Source: Caldilineaceae bacterium (lineage in GTDB: Bacteria; Chloroflexota; Anaerolineae; Caldilineales; Caldilineaceae). From it: a stretch of DNA of 59,469 bases. The notes beneath the pieces are model-generated. The model saw nothing but the letters and a program-made list of their open reading frames with translations, had not been told where the DNA came from and did not search any database. The translations under genes and the position numbers were made by a program. Position 1 is the first letter of the stretch, and each line of letters begins with the position of its first letter. Of the stretch, positions 26,143 through 36,436 are shown piece by piece. The DNA is taken from contig JACKBA010000039.1 in the NCBI GenBank assembly GCA_020634815.1, positions 1 to 59,469 of the forward strand, in the 5' to 3' direction.

Positions 26143-26463
26143 ATGAACATCTACGTTGGTAATCTGTCGTATCGGACCACCGAGGACGAACTGCGCACCG
26201 CGTTCGAAGCGTATGGCGCCGTGAGTTCGACATCGATCATTCGCGACCGCGACAGCGGCCAGTCCAAGGGTTTCGGCTTTGTCGAGATGCCCTCGGACAG
26301 CGAGGCCCAGGCCGCGATCGATGGCCTGAATGACAAGGAAGTCGGCGGCCGCCGGCTGAAGGTCAACCAGGCGCGCCCGCGCGAGGACAGTGGTGGCGGT
26401 GGCCGCCGCCCGCCGTCCTCCTCCAAGCCACGCAACGACCGCGATCGCGACCGCCGCTGGTAA
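26143..26463 (+). CDS. RRM-family RNA-binding protein
   Basis: A 106-residue single RRM protein. RNP2 is IYVGNLSY near residue 3 and RNP1 is KGFGFVEM near residue 42. A flexible Gly/Arg/Asp-rich tail (RNDRDRDRRW end) follows. It resembles the cyanobacterial Rbp and Chloroflexota RNA-binding proteins, many of which are cold-induced. AAAAGGA precedes ATG 26143. Monocistronic, with its own strong promoter and terminator. Confidence 0.95.
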   Translation: MNIYVGNLSYRTTEDELRTAFEAYGAVSSTSIIRDRDSGQSKGFGFVEMPSDSEAQAAIDGLNDKEVGGRRLKVNQARPREDSGGGGRRPPSSSKPRNDRDRDRRW

Positions 26464-26479
26464 TGTCGGCCCAGTGTCG

Positions 26480-26513
26480 CACAAGGGTTGGCGGCTGACC
26501 GCCAACCCTTGTG
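26480..26513. terminator. Terminator hairpin after the RRM gene
   Basis: A perfect 15-bp stem (CACAAGGGTTGGCGG with its complement) around a 4-nt CTGA loop, between the RRM gene and the convergent MFS gene. A U run is poor, so it may work in both directions with help. Confidence 0.8.
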
Positions 26514-26675
26514 CGTTCCAACTAAATCACCTGACGCCCTCTGCGTAGACGGAACAACAGCCGCCGCCTACCAACCAAGCCTCAGAGTCGCCCAGGCGCA
26601 CCAGCGTCCTATTTGGCGCGCCCGGGGAAAAGTCCGCCAACCCACCACCGAAAATCTGCCGTGCGCAGCGTGCGC

Positions 26676-28124
26676 TCAGGCCGCCATCGCCTCGCGCTGC
26701 CGGCGTTCGCGCCGCATGGGGAGGTACGAGAGCAGGAAGAAGAAGACCAACGCCAGGAAGCGCCCCGCACCCGACAAGATGAAGATCACCTGAAAGCCTA
26801 CGTTGTCCGCCAGGTAGCCTCCTACCAGCGGACCGAGAAACGCGCTGGCAAAGACACCCGTCTGGTAGAGCGCCACGGCCCGCGCCCGGCCGGCGTCGGG
26901 CGTCACCTGCAGCAGCAGGTTAAAGTTGGCCAGGTTGAAGCCGGCCCACATGAAGCCGCCCACCAGGTTGTTGAATCCCACCTGCCACGGGGCCGTGTAG
27001 AAGACCCACATGATCGGCAGGAAGACGATCGGCAGGCCGGTTACCAGTTGCAGCCACCCCGCCCCACGCCGATCCATCACCTTGCCAAAGACCAACTGGC
27101 CGCCCAGCGCCGCAAAGCTGGAGATGCTCGCCATGAGCCCGACGGTGCCCGCGTTGGCGCCTAGATGCGTCACCAGGTAGACGTTGAAGAAGGGCGCTGC
27201 CACCTGCAGGGCAAAGTTCCAGACAAAGCCGCTGACCACAAAGCCCAGATAGCCAGGGCTGCTCTTGATGGCATCCTTCAGGCTACCGGACTGCCGCACG
27301 AGGTCGGCGTGCGCGTGCGTGCGCGGTTCGCGCAGGTGTGCGAATTGCCACGTGCTCACCATGCCAAAGAGGAAGGCCAGCAAGAAGCTGAGCTGAAAGC
27401 CCAGATACGGATCCGACTGCCACTGGTTGCCCGTGCGGATAATCCAGCCCGCTGCGGCGGAGAAGGTCAATGTCGCCATGCCCATGGTCAGGTTGCGCGT
27501 GCTGAAGTAACGCCCGCGCATAAAGTCGGGCACAATGTCCGCCACCATGGCCGTCCAGGCCGGGTTACTGAAGTTGGCCATGAACGCCCGCACGCCGTTG
27601 AGCGCGGCAATGGTCAGGATGGCGATCTCGGGCGGCAGTTGAAAGAGCGGCACCAGCGCCAGCAGGAGCAGCATCATCCGGGCGATGCCGCCGCCGGTCC
27701 ACACAACGATGGTCTTGCGCTTGCCGGTCTTTTCCATGAGGCGGGCGCCGGGGAAGAGCGCCGTAGCACCGGCCAGGTTGCCCACCGCCGTGATCCAGCC
27801 GACTTGCTGGTTGGTCGCACCGTAGGCCAGCGCAAAGATCGGGATGAAGGCCAGGTAGAAGGACTCGCTGGCCGCGGCAAAGATGCCGTCGAGCCAGAAG
27901 AGGCGCAGATTCCGCGTCTGGCGAATGGTGAGCGGCTCGGGCGTCTGCCGTTCCAGGCTGCGCTCCATGGGTCGCCGCACCAGGTACCAGTTCCAGCGCT
28001 GGGGACGTAGTTGGTCGAAGACACCGATACGGCGCTGCGGGATGTAATCCAGCAGCCGCAACATGCGTTCGTCGTGGCTCTGCGCCTGTTCGTCGGCTGG
28101 ATCGCGCTGAACAGATTCGCTCAT
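26676..28124 (-). CDS. MFS transporter
   Basis: A 482-residue major facilitator with about 12 transmembrane helices after a charged 70-residue N-terminal cytosolic tail. The MFS motif A-like loop lies after helix 2 (GARLMEKTGKRK) and again in the second half (GKVMDRRGAGW). Substrate not readable; exporters and sugar permeases are both possible. It lies 47 bp downstream of an acyl-CoA ligase gene on the same strand, so the two may be co-transcribed. Confidence 0.88.
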   Translation of the reverse strand: MSESVQRDPADEQAQSHDERMLRLLDYIPQRRIGVFDQLRPQRWNWYLVRRPMERSLERQTPEPLTIRQTRNLRLFWLDGIFAAASESFYLAFIPIFALAYGATNQQVGWITAVGNLAGATALFPGARLMEKTGKRKTIVVWTGGGIARMMLLLLALVPLFQLPPEIAILTIAALNGVRAFMANFSNPAWTAMVADIVPDFMRGRYFSTRNLTMGMATLTFSAAAGWIIRTGNQWQSDPYLGFQLSFLLAFLFGMVSTWQFAHLREPRTHAHADLVRQSGSLKDAIKSSPGYLGFVVSGFVWNFALQVAAPFFNVYLVTHLGANAGTVGLMASISSFAALGGQLVFGKVMDRRGAGWLQLVTGLPIVFLPIMWVFYTAPWQVGFNNLVGGFMWAGFNLANFNLLLQVTPDAGRARAVALYQTGVFASAFLGPLVGGYLADNVGFQVIFILSGAGRFLALVFFFLLSYLPMRRERRQREAMAA

Positions 28125-28171
28125 GATTCTCTATTCCATGCTTGCTGGGCCATGCGGCCAACGGCCAGGTA

Positions 28172-29701
28172 TCAACCGCAGAACTCGTCGCGCAGTTGCG
28201 CCTTCTGGATCTTGCCCATGGCGTTGCGCGGCAGCGCGCTGACGATGTGCACCTGGCGCGGGGTCTTGTACCCGGCCAGCCGCGCACGGCAGAAGGAAAT
28301 GATGGCGGCCGGCGTGGTTGCGGCATCCGCATGCGGCACGACTACTGCGACGACACGCTCGCCCCATTCGGTGTCGGGGCAGCCGATGACGGCGCTGGCT
28401 GCAACGGCCGGATGCTCCGCCAGCACCAACTCGACTTCGGGCGGGTAGACATTGTAGCCGCCGCTGATGATGAGATCCTTGGAGCGCCCCTTGAGCGTGA
28501 AGTAGCCGTCGGCCTCACGCAGGCCGAGATCGCCCGTGCGCAGCCAGCCATCTGGCGTGAACGCAGCCGCCGTCTTTTCGGGCTGACGCCAGTAGCCCTT
28601 GAAGACATTGGCACCGCGCACTTGCACCTCGCCGACAGTCCCGTCGGCCACAGGCTGCTCCGTCTCGGGATCGACGATGCGCACGGCGACGCCAGGCAGC
28701 GGCAGCCCCACGGAGCCGACGCGCCGTTCGCCATGCAGCGGGTTGGAGAGATTCATGCCCGTCTCCGACATGCCGTAGCGCTCCAGCAGGCGATAGCCAA
28801 ACATCTCCTCGAATTGCTGGAAGAGGTCGTCGGGCAGGCGGTCGGAGCCGGAGGTGATGAGGCGCATGTGGCGCAGGCTGACACTCCCTGCCCCCGGCGC
28901 GTCGACCAGGCGTCGGTGAATCGTCGGCACGGCCATGAAGACGGAGCACGGCTGCCGCACCAGCCGATCGAGCGCCCGCGCCGGGTCGAACTTCTCGAAC
29001 ATGATGGTGGTCGCGCCGGCATTGAGCGCGCCGTGCAGCGCAACGACCAGCCCGTGCACGTGAAAGATGGGCAGCACGTGGAGCAGCACGTCGTCGTTCT
29101 GCCAGCCCCACGCTTCGTGCAGGCTGTCCAGATTGGCGGTGAGGTTGCCGTGCGTCAACTCGGCGCCCTTGGGCCGCCCCGTCGTGCCGCTGGTATAGAT
29201 CATCAGGCACGTCGCGTTGCGATCGGCGGGCAGCGCAATGCCGGCGGCATCCTCCGGCTTAAACGGCTCGATCAGCTTGTCGAAGCGGTTTTCGTCGCAG
29301 TCGAGGAAATAGCAGGAGCGCAGCGCGGGCAGCCGTGCCAGCAGCGGCATCACACTGCTGCGTGCCGACCCCTCGGCAAAGAAGAGGCTCGCCTCGGCAT
29401 CCTCCAGGAAATACGCCAGTTCGCGCATGGGGTAGCCGGTATTGAGCGGCAGGCAGATGGCGCCCAGCCGCATGATGGCCAGGTGCAGGTAGACGAAGGC
29501 AAGGCATTTGGGCAGTTGCAGCGCCACACGATCGCCGGGCTGGACGCCATTGGCGCGCAGCATCGCCATGGTCCGCTGCACCTGGCGCTCCAGATCGCCG
29601 TAACTGACGACCTCGCTCTCCCCAAAACCCTCACCGACAAACTCGATCGCCGTCTTGTCGGGTTGCGTGCGGCAGTACGCCTGGAGCTTGTCAAGAAACA
29701 T
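28172..29701 (-). CDS. Acyl-CoA ligase of the malonyl-CoA-synthetase-like ANL group
   Basis: A 509-residue ANL enzyme. P-loop MIYTSGTTGRPKGAELTH near residue 170, LPIFHVHGLVVALHG near 210 (the MatB-like motif), ERYGMSETGMN, WLRTGDLG and the C-terminal PRNAMGKIQKAQL catalytic Lys. The IFHVHGL pattern is typical of malonyl-CoA synthetase and related short or dicarboxylate ligases. Substrate choice is inference, and a medium-chain acid is possible. Confidence 0.88.
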   Translation of the reverse strand: MFLDKLQAYCRTQPDKTAIEFVGEGFGESEVVSYGDLERQVQRTMAMLRANGVQPGDRVALQLPKCLAFVYLHLAIMRLGAICLPLNTGYPMRELAYFLEDAEASLFFAEGSARSSVMPLLARLPALRSCYFLDCDENRFDKLIEPFKPEDAAGIALPADRNATCLMIYTSGTTGRPKGAELTHGNLTANLDSLHEAWGWQNDDVLLHVLPIFHVHGLVVALHGALNAGATTIMFEKFDPARALDRLVRQPCSVFMAVPTIHRRLVDAPGAGSVSLRHMRLITSGSDRLPDDLFQQFEEMFGYRLLERYGMSETGMNLSNPLHGERRVGSVGLPLPGVAVRIVDPETEQPVADGTVGEVQVRGANVFKGYWRQPEKTAAAFTPDGWLRTGDLGLREADGYFTLKGRSKDLIISGGYNVYPPEVELVLAEHPAVAASAVIGCPDTEWGERVVAVVVPHADAATTPAAIISFCRARLAGYKTPRQVHIVSALPRNAMGKIQKAQLRDEFCG

Positions 29702-29855
29702 CTTTCATCTCATCCTGAATATCTGGCGCCGGCGGAACAATCGCATCCCGGGCCGGGGATGCAACACAAAGTGCCGGCCCCAGCACCCTGAGTGACCGGC
29801 CAATTGCGATGGTATACCCCATTCGGTCGTGGCGCAAACCGCGGCCGCGCCCGGG

Positions 29856-29904
29856 GCATCACGCATCACGCATCACGCATCACGCATCACGCATCACGCA
29901 TCAA
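29856..29904. repeat. Heptamer array, GCATCAC x6
   Basis: Six exact tandem copies of GCATCAC plus a seventh altered copy, in the 240-bp gap between the acyl-CoA ligase and DUF1116 genes. The unit length and base composition link it to the larger arrays at 42.4 and 54.6 kb. Confidence 0.9.
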
Positions 29905-29941
29905 ACCATTGTCGCCCACCGTGACGCAAGCCAGGAATCCG

Positions 29942-31195
29942 CTACGCCTCTCCCAGGTAGCGTTCCGCAAAAGCGACCAGCGCATCCTCGAAGACGCTCA
30001 TGGGCGGCCGCGTCAGCCCGGCGCCGACCTGGCCAACGCCTGCTTCCTTGTGGGCAATGCCGGTGTTGATGCGCGGGGTGATGCCCAGTTCCACCACCTT
30101 GCGGATGTCCACCCCGGTGGGCGTGCCGCGGAAGCCAAGCGATGGGATGGTGAAGGCCGTGTGCTCGGTGGCGGTGATTTCGTACATCTCCAACGTGGCG
30201 TTCATGGCGTCCTGCGGCGTGCCGCTGATGAAGGTGACGATGGCCGGAGCGGCCGCCATGGCGAAGGCGCCGATGCCTGCCGTCTCGGTGATGGTGCTGT
30301 CGCCGATGTCGCGGTTGGCGTCGGCGACGGTAAAGCCGGGGAAGTACAGGCCGTCAGGCTGGCCGGCCGGGCCGGTGAACCAACGATCGCCCAGACCGGA
30401 GACGCGGATGCCCAGATCCGTGCCGTTGCGTGCCATGGTCGTCATGATGGTGCTGCCCTCGACGCCGTGGCCCGCGTCGGCCATGGCCTTGCACGCCGCC
30501 ATGACGGGGTTGAGCACGCTCAACGCGTTGTCGGCCAGGAACTTGAGCACGCCGGCGGCGGTCTCCGCATCGGGCGCGGCGCGCACGACCAGCGGCGCCA
30601 GCTTGGCCGTGTAGAGAATCGAGCCAGCCTTGTTGCGGTTGTGCCCCTCGTCGCCCATGTGCAGCGACTCAGCCAGCAAGGCGCGGATGTCGAGACCGTC
30701 ATCGCTCAGCGCCAGCGCACCGGCCAGCACCGGCGCCATCACGTCATTCATCCAACGCAGCCGGGCGAGCACCTCGTCGCTGTAGGCGCCGTAGCGCAGC
30801 ACCTTGCCATAGCCCTCGTTGAGGTTGGAGAAGGCCTTGTTGCCGTGCGTCACATTTTCCACGACATAGACCATCATCGACGGCGACGTGACGCCGGCCA
30901 TAGGCCCGACCGCGCCGTGATGGTGGCAGGGGTCAAGGGTTACTCCGCCCGCCGTGACGAGCGCTTCGGCCGCAGCGGCATCGGCCACCCAGCCCTCGAA
31001 GATGCAGGCGCCGACGATCGCGCCGCGCATAGGGCCGGAAGCGCGTTCCCACGTGATCGGCGGCCCGGCATGGAGCAACATGCGCTCGCCCATGCCCGGG
31101 ATCACATCACCGGCGCGGGCAACCGTGCGTAGGATGGGCCGTGCGCTCATCATGCGGTCGAGGGCGATCTCATTGGCTCGATCGATATCTAGCAT
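29942..31195 (-). CDS. DUF1116 protein (YlbE/AllG-like)
   Basis: A protein of about 417 residues of the YahG/YlbE (DUF1116) family, with conserved ACIFEGW, DPCHHHGAVGPMAGV and MGDEGHNRNKAGS. In E. coli YlbE (AllG) is one of three subunits (AllFGH) of oxamate carbamoyltransferase in allantoin use, with FdrA and YlbF. No FdrA or YlbF-like gene is adjacent here, so a related acyl- or carbamoyl-transfer role is possible but unproven. I prefer ATG 31195 (AGGAACC upstream) over 31225. Confidence 0.85.
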   Translation of the reverse strand: MLDIDRANEIALDRMMSARPILRTVARAGDVIPGMGERMLLHAGPPITWERASGPMRGAIVGACIFEGWVADAAAAEALVTAGGVTLDPCHHHGAVGPMAGVTSPSMMVYVVENVTHGNKAFSNLNEGYGKVLRYGAYSDEVLARLRWMNDVMAPVLAGALALSDDGLDIRALLAESLHMGDEGHNRNKAGSILYTAKLAPLVVRAAPDAETAAGVLKFLADNALSVLNPVMAACKAMADAGHGVEGSTIMTTMARNGTDLGIRVSGLGDRWFTGPAGQPDGLYFPGFTVADANRDIGDSTITETAGIGAFAMAAAPAIVTFISGTPQDAMNATLEMYEITATEHTAFTIPSLGFRGTPTGVDIRKVVELGITPRINTGIAHKEAGVGQVGAGLTRPPMSVFEDALVAFAERYLGEA

Positions 31196-31435
31196 CGTTT
31201 GGTTCCTGTCCGTGGTTGGTGTCATGGACGCTGGTCGCCATGACTCAAGGCGGGTTGACGGGTCTCCACTCGGATTATCGGTGAAATGGCACGAATGGGC
31301 AACAGACGCGGGCGCATCCCGAGCGCGCCGGCCGCGCTGTCAGCGAATTGGAGCGCGCCCAGCGCACACATTGATAGCAAACACCATTTGCTGCAATCGG
31401 ACAATCGCGCGTTCTATGGTAGATTGGAACGTCGT

Positions 31436-32101
31436 ATGGCGAAGATGTCCACTTTCACGCTCTACCTGGTGTCGCTGGCCGGTGCGGCGGCGCTGATCTG
31501 GCTGGCCTGGCAGTACTATCCTGCTAACCCGCTTCCCAAGCTGACGTGCCAGCCGCGTTGCATGCAGGTGGACTTGAGCGGCCGCGACCTGGAAGGCGCC
31601 GACCTGAACCGCGTCGACTTTTCGGCGGCGGATCTGAGCCAGGCCAACCTGCGCCGTGCCACGCTGCTGCTGGCCGTGCTTGCCGGCGCGTCGCTGCGTG
31701 AGGCGGAGTTGCAGAGTGCCGACCTGTCGAACGCGATGTTGCACGGGGCGGATCTGCGCTATGCCCACCTGGGCGACGCCGTGCTGCGTAGCGCCGACCT
31801 GCGCAACACGGACCTGCGCGACGCCGACCTGGCCGATGCCGACCTGCGAGCCGCCAATCTCAGCGGTTCGCGGCTCGACCGGGCGGTTCTGACCGGCGCC
31901 TCGCTCGTCGATGCCGACCTGGAGGACGCCGTTTTGCGCCGGGTAGATTTACGCAACGCCGACCTGCGCAACGCCACGCTGCGCTTCGCCGACCTGCGCC
32001 TGGCCGATTTGACCGGCGCCAATCTGCTCGGCGCCGACCTGATGGGGGCACTGCTGCCCCATGATTTTCATGCCGAGAGTGTTGAGACAGCAGGACCATA
32101 G
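31436..32101 (+). CDS. Membrane-anchored pentapeptide-repeat protein
   Basis: A 221-residue protein. One N-terminal transmembrane helix (about residues 5-25) is followed by roughly 30 pentapeptide repeats A(D/N)LxX, visible as ADLNRVDFSAADLSQANLRR and similar. This gives a right-handed quadrilateral beta-helix outside or inside the membrane. ATG 31436 fits a helix start; 31445 is possible. It lies 9 bp before the VTC gene, in the same direction, suggesting one operon with VTC-DUF4956-LTD. Confidence 0.9.
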   Translation: MAKMSTFTLYLVSLAGAAALIWLAWQYYPANPLPKLTCQPRCMQVDLSGRDLEGADLNRVDFSAADLSQANLRRATLLLAVLAGASLREAELQSADLSNAMLHGADLRYAHLGDAVLRSADLRNTDLRDADLADADLRAANLSGSRLDRAVLTGASLVDADLEDAVLRRVDLRNADLRNATLRFADLRLADLTGANLLGADLMGALLPHDFHAESVETAGP

Positions 32102-32110
32102 ATTTCGCCG

Positions 32111-32890
32111 ATGATTGACCCTATCATGACGACAATCGACGCCATGCCGGCCATCTCGCTCGCCGAGATCCAGTCACTGGCACTGCTCGATCGGCTGGAC
32201 GTCAAGTTCATCATGCACGAAGCGCAATTCGCGCAGATCCTGTGGCGCGTGCGCGAGCAATACCGCGTCCTCGAGATCAACGGCGTGCGGCCCGGGCGCT
32301 ATCACACCACCTACTTCGACACACCCGACTTTGCCATGTACCAGTCACACCACAGCGGGACGCGCGTGCGCCACAAGGTGCGCTGGCGTTGGTACATCGA
32401 CAGTGAAGCCATCTTCCTGGAAGTCAAGGAAAAGACGAACCGCGACCGCACCGTCAAGACACGCACGCCGATCGACGCACCGGTCGCACACCTTGGCGAT
32501 CTGGCGCACGACTGGATGCCGGCGTCGCTCCAGTTGAATGCGGCGGCGCTGCGGCCCGTCGTGTCGAACCGCTTCCGCCGCGTCACCCTGGCCGACTTCG
32601 AGCGCCAGGAACGCATCACCGTGGATCTCGGCGTCGAGTTCAGCAGCGACGAACGCGTGGTGCCCCTGCCCGGTCTCGTCATCGTGGAGGTGAAGCAGCG
32701 CAAGTTCTCGCTGACGTCGCCCATCGCGCGCGAGTTGCACCGCCTGCAACTCCACCCGACCCACGTGAGCAAGTATTGCGTCTCCATGGCCATGCTCCAC
32801 CCGGAGCTGAAGCACAACCGCTTCAAGCCCATCATCCGCCGGCTCGAAGCCATCTGTAACGGCCGAGGTAGCAGTGAACGTCACAACTGA
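32111..32890 (+). CDS. VTC-domain polyphosphate polymerase-like protein
   Basis: A 259-residue tunnel-fold protein of the VTC family. It has the expected RLDVKFIMH start of the tunnel, YFDTPDF, the basic RVRHKVRWRWY strand, an EVKEKTNRDRT segment and a late VEVKQRKFS. In yeast VTC4 this fold makes polyphosphate. Bacterial homologues next to DUF4956 and CotH genes are associated with envelope or spore-coat-like kinases. Its stop overlaps the DUF4956 start by 17 bp. Confidence 0.9.
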   Translation: MIDPIMTTIDAMPAISLAEIQSLALLDRLDVKFIMHEAQFAQILWRVREQYRVLEINGVRPGRYHTTYFDTPDFAMYQSHHSGTRVRHKVRWRWYIDSEAIFLEVKEKTNRDRTVKTRTPIDAPVAHLGDLAHDWMPASLQLNAAALRPVVSNRFRRVTLADFERQERITVDLGVEFSSDERVVPLPGLVIVEVKQRKFSLTSPIARELHRLQLHPTHVSKYCVSMAMLHPELKHNRFKPIIRRLEAICNGRGSSERHN

Positions 32891-33476
32891 GATCCTGCCC
32901 GGATTTGCCCTGACCCTGGCAACGGGCATCGTCATCTTTGGCTTCGGCTATGCGTCGTCGCGCCGCAGCCGGCCGGAGTACGTCTTCACCTTTCTCAGCT
33001 TCGGCATCATGGCGTACCTCGTCACCAGCCTGCTGCGTGACGTGCAATTGACGCTGGGCTTCAGCTTTGGCCTGCTCGCGGTCTTCACCATCATGCGCTT
33101 CCGGTCGGTCAACATCCCGGTGCGCGAGATGACCTATCTCTACATCGCGATCATGATCCCCTTCGCCAACGCGCTCTTTGTGGCGACGCGCGTCAGTTTC
33201 AGCGACGTCATGCTCATCAACGCGGCCGTGGCCATCTTTGTCATCGCCGTCGATCGCATCCTGCTTGCTCGCTATGGCTCGTCGCAGATCGTTCACTACG
33301 AGAAGATCGACCTGATTCAGGCCAACAACGAGCGCGCCCTGCTCGACGATCTGAGCGAGCGCACCGGGCGCCGCGTGCGGCGCTACATCGTGGAGGAGGT
33401 CGACTTTCTGCGCGACACCGCGCTGCTGACCGTCTACTTCGACGAATCCGCTCCTGCCCGCCGCTCAACGCAATGA
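32874..33476 (+). CDS. DUF4956 membrane protein
   Basis: A 200-residue protein starting at GTG 32874, inside the end of the VTC gene. It has about four transmembrane helices (residues 8-130), with FTIMRFRSVNIPVREMTYLY between helices, and a soluble C-terminal domain. DUF4956 proteins are the standard partners of VTC proteins and CotH kinases. Function unknown. The stop overlaps the next ATG (ATGA). Confidence 0.9.
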   Translation: MNVTTEILPGFALTLATGIVIFGFGYASSRRSRPEYVFTFLSFGIMAYLVTSLLRDVQLTLGFSFGLLAVFTIMRFRSVNIPVREMTYLYIAIMIPFANALFVATRVSFSDVMLINAAVAIFVIAVDRILLARYGSSQIVHYEKIDLIQANNERALLDDLSERTGRRVRRYIVEEVDFLRDTALLTVYFDESAPARRSTQ

Positions 33477-34582
33477 GCCACTTCCTGAGCATTACCCTGC
33501 CGGCGCTGTTGCTCGCCGGCAGCCTGCTGGCGCCCCACCCCACCGCCGCACCGCCCATCGTCATCAACGAGATCCTGGCCCACACCGACCCGCCCGATGT
33601 CGACTCGGTCGAGCTTTCCAACCAGGGTGACGTGCCGGTCGACCTGTCGGGCTGGCTGATGACCGACAGCCTGGCGCGGCCGCAGGCGGAGTGGGTGCGC
33701 ATCGCCGACGGCACTCTGCTTGATCCGGGCGAGTTTTATGTCATTGCAGACTGCGCGCCCGGCTCGGCCCAGGAAGTGGCAACCGGCTGTTCCGTCTGGC
33801 AATTTGGCTTGAGTGAGGCGGGTGACGATGTCTACCTCATGCAGCCCGGTGCCAACGGAGGTACACCGGCCGTTGTCGACCACGCGACCTTTGGCGTCTC
33901 ACCCAATGGCGTCTCGTTCGGCCGCTACATGGACAGCATCGGTAATGTTCGGTATCCGCTGTTGGAAACGGTCACGCTGGGTGCGCCTAACTCGGCGCCG
34001 TTCATCAGCCCGGTTGTCATCGAGGAGATCATGTATCACCCGCCCGACGGCTACAGCGAGTACGTGGTGATCGCCAATATGAGCACTCAAGCCGTGGCCT
34101 TGCAGGACGGAGCGCATGCGAACAACACATGGAAGTTGGTAGGCCAGGACAAAGACGGTGACGAAAATCTGCTATTTGACTTCCCGACCGGGACCGTTCT
34201 TTCACCAGGTGAGAGTATCATTATTGCTGGAGCCTCGCCGAGTCAATTCACAAGTGAACGCCAAATCCCATGCAGCGTACGTGTTTTCGGCCCAATGCAA
34301 AACGCTCTTAACGACAAGAGGGGTGAGCGGGTGGCGTTGGTCGTGCCGCAGCCGCCCGAACTGGACCCACCTGACACTGTCTACTATGCTCACTTCGATG
34401 ATGTGAGCTATCTTCCGAATCCTCCTTGGCCGAGCGCCAGTGGCAATGGCTTTGCACTGACACGCATTGACGCAACAGCCTATGGCAACGATGTGGCTAA
34501 CTGGCAGGCTGCAGTACCCCTTGCTCACTCCAACAGATCGCTATGCTTACCGGCAATCAGCAATGGCCCGGTGCAGCCTTGA
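33473..34582 (+). CDS. Exported lamin-tail-domain (LTD) protein
   Basis: A 369-residue protein with a signal peptide (hydrophobic SITLPALLLAGSLLA) and two LTD domains. The first starts IVINEILAHTDPP and has DSVELSNQG and GWLMTD. The second starts VVIEEIMYHPPDG and has YVVIANMS. LTD domains often sit with CotH kinases, which are absent here. Likely envelope or surface protein, encoded in one operon with VTC and DUF4956. The 3' third has lower GC than its neighbours. Confidence 0.85.
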   Translation: MSHFLSITLPALLLAGSLLAPHPTAAPPIVINEILAHTDPPDVDSVELSNQGDVPVDLSGWLMTDSLARPQAEWVRIADGTLLDPGEFYVIADCAPGSAQEVATGCSVWQFGLSEAGDDVYLMQPGANGGTPAVVDHATFGVSPNGVSFGRYMDSIGNVRYPLLETVTLGAPNSAPFISPVVIEEIMYHPPDGYSEYVVIANMSTQAVALQDGAHANNTWKLVGQDKDGDENLLFDFPTGTVLSPGESIIIAGASPSQFTSERQIPCSVRVFGPMQNALNDKRGERVALVVPQPPELDPPDTVYYAHFDDVSYLPNPPWPSASGNGFALTRIDATAYGNDVANWQAAVPLAHSNRSLCLPAISNGPVQP

Positions 34583-34635
34583 TTGGCGTCAACGGCATCT
34601 CTGGCTGGCCGCTACCTTGAAAGCTAGACAAGAGA

Positions 34636-34669
34636 AAGCCCGCCGGTTTACGCCGGCGGGCTTCTTTTT
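34636..34669. terminator. Terminator hairpin between LTD and HtrA genes
   Basis: AAGCCCGCCGG with its complement forms an 11-bp GC-rich stem followed by CTTTTTG. Serves the plus-strand operon and possibly the convergent htrA. Confidence 0.88.
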
Positions 34670-34689
34670 GCCTGATTGAAACGGGTTAT

Positions 34690-36195
<1,506 letters not shown>

Positions 36196-36321
36196 ATACT
36201 ACGTATCCTTACCTAAACTGATGAAGCGTAAAATACCATTCATCGCGACCGGTCCCTGCGAAAGCGGTACGACAGGCCAGATCTGCATGCGGCCACCTGT
36301 CATGCCAACCCGACAAGCAAG

Positions 36322-36388
36322 ACGCCGGCTCTTGCGATGGTGATGATGCCGAACAAGCCATCATTTGAAACCATCATAGAGCCGGCGT
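36322..36388 (-). promoter_or_regulatory. Long stem-loop between UPF0182 and htrA genes
   Basis: ACGCCGGCTCT (36322-36332) pairs with AGAGCCGGCGT (36378-36388). Inside, GATGGT pairs with ACCATC and ATGATG with CATCAT, so almost the whole 67 nt can fold. It lies downstream of the UPF0182 gene and upstream of htrA on the same strand; it may terminate one or regulate the other. Confidence 0.6.
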
Positions 36389-36436
36389 ATGAATGATCGG
36401 TGAATCGCCGTTAAGAATTGCGTGAAAGCAGCGCGC

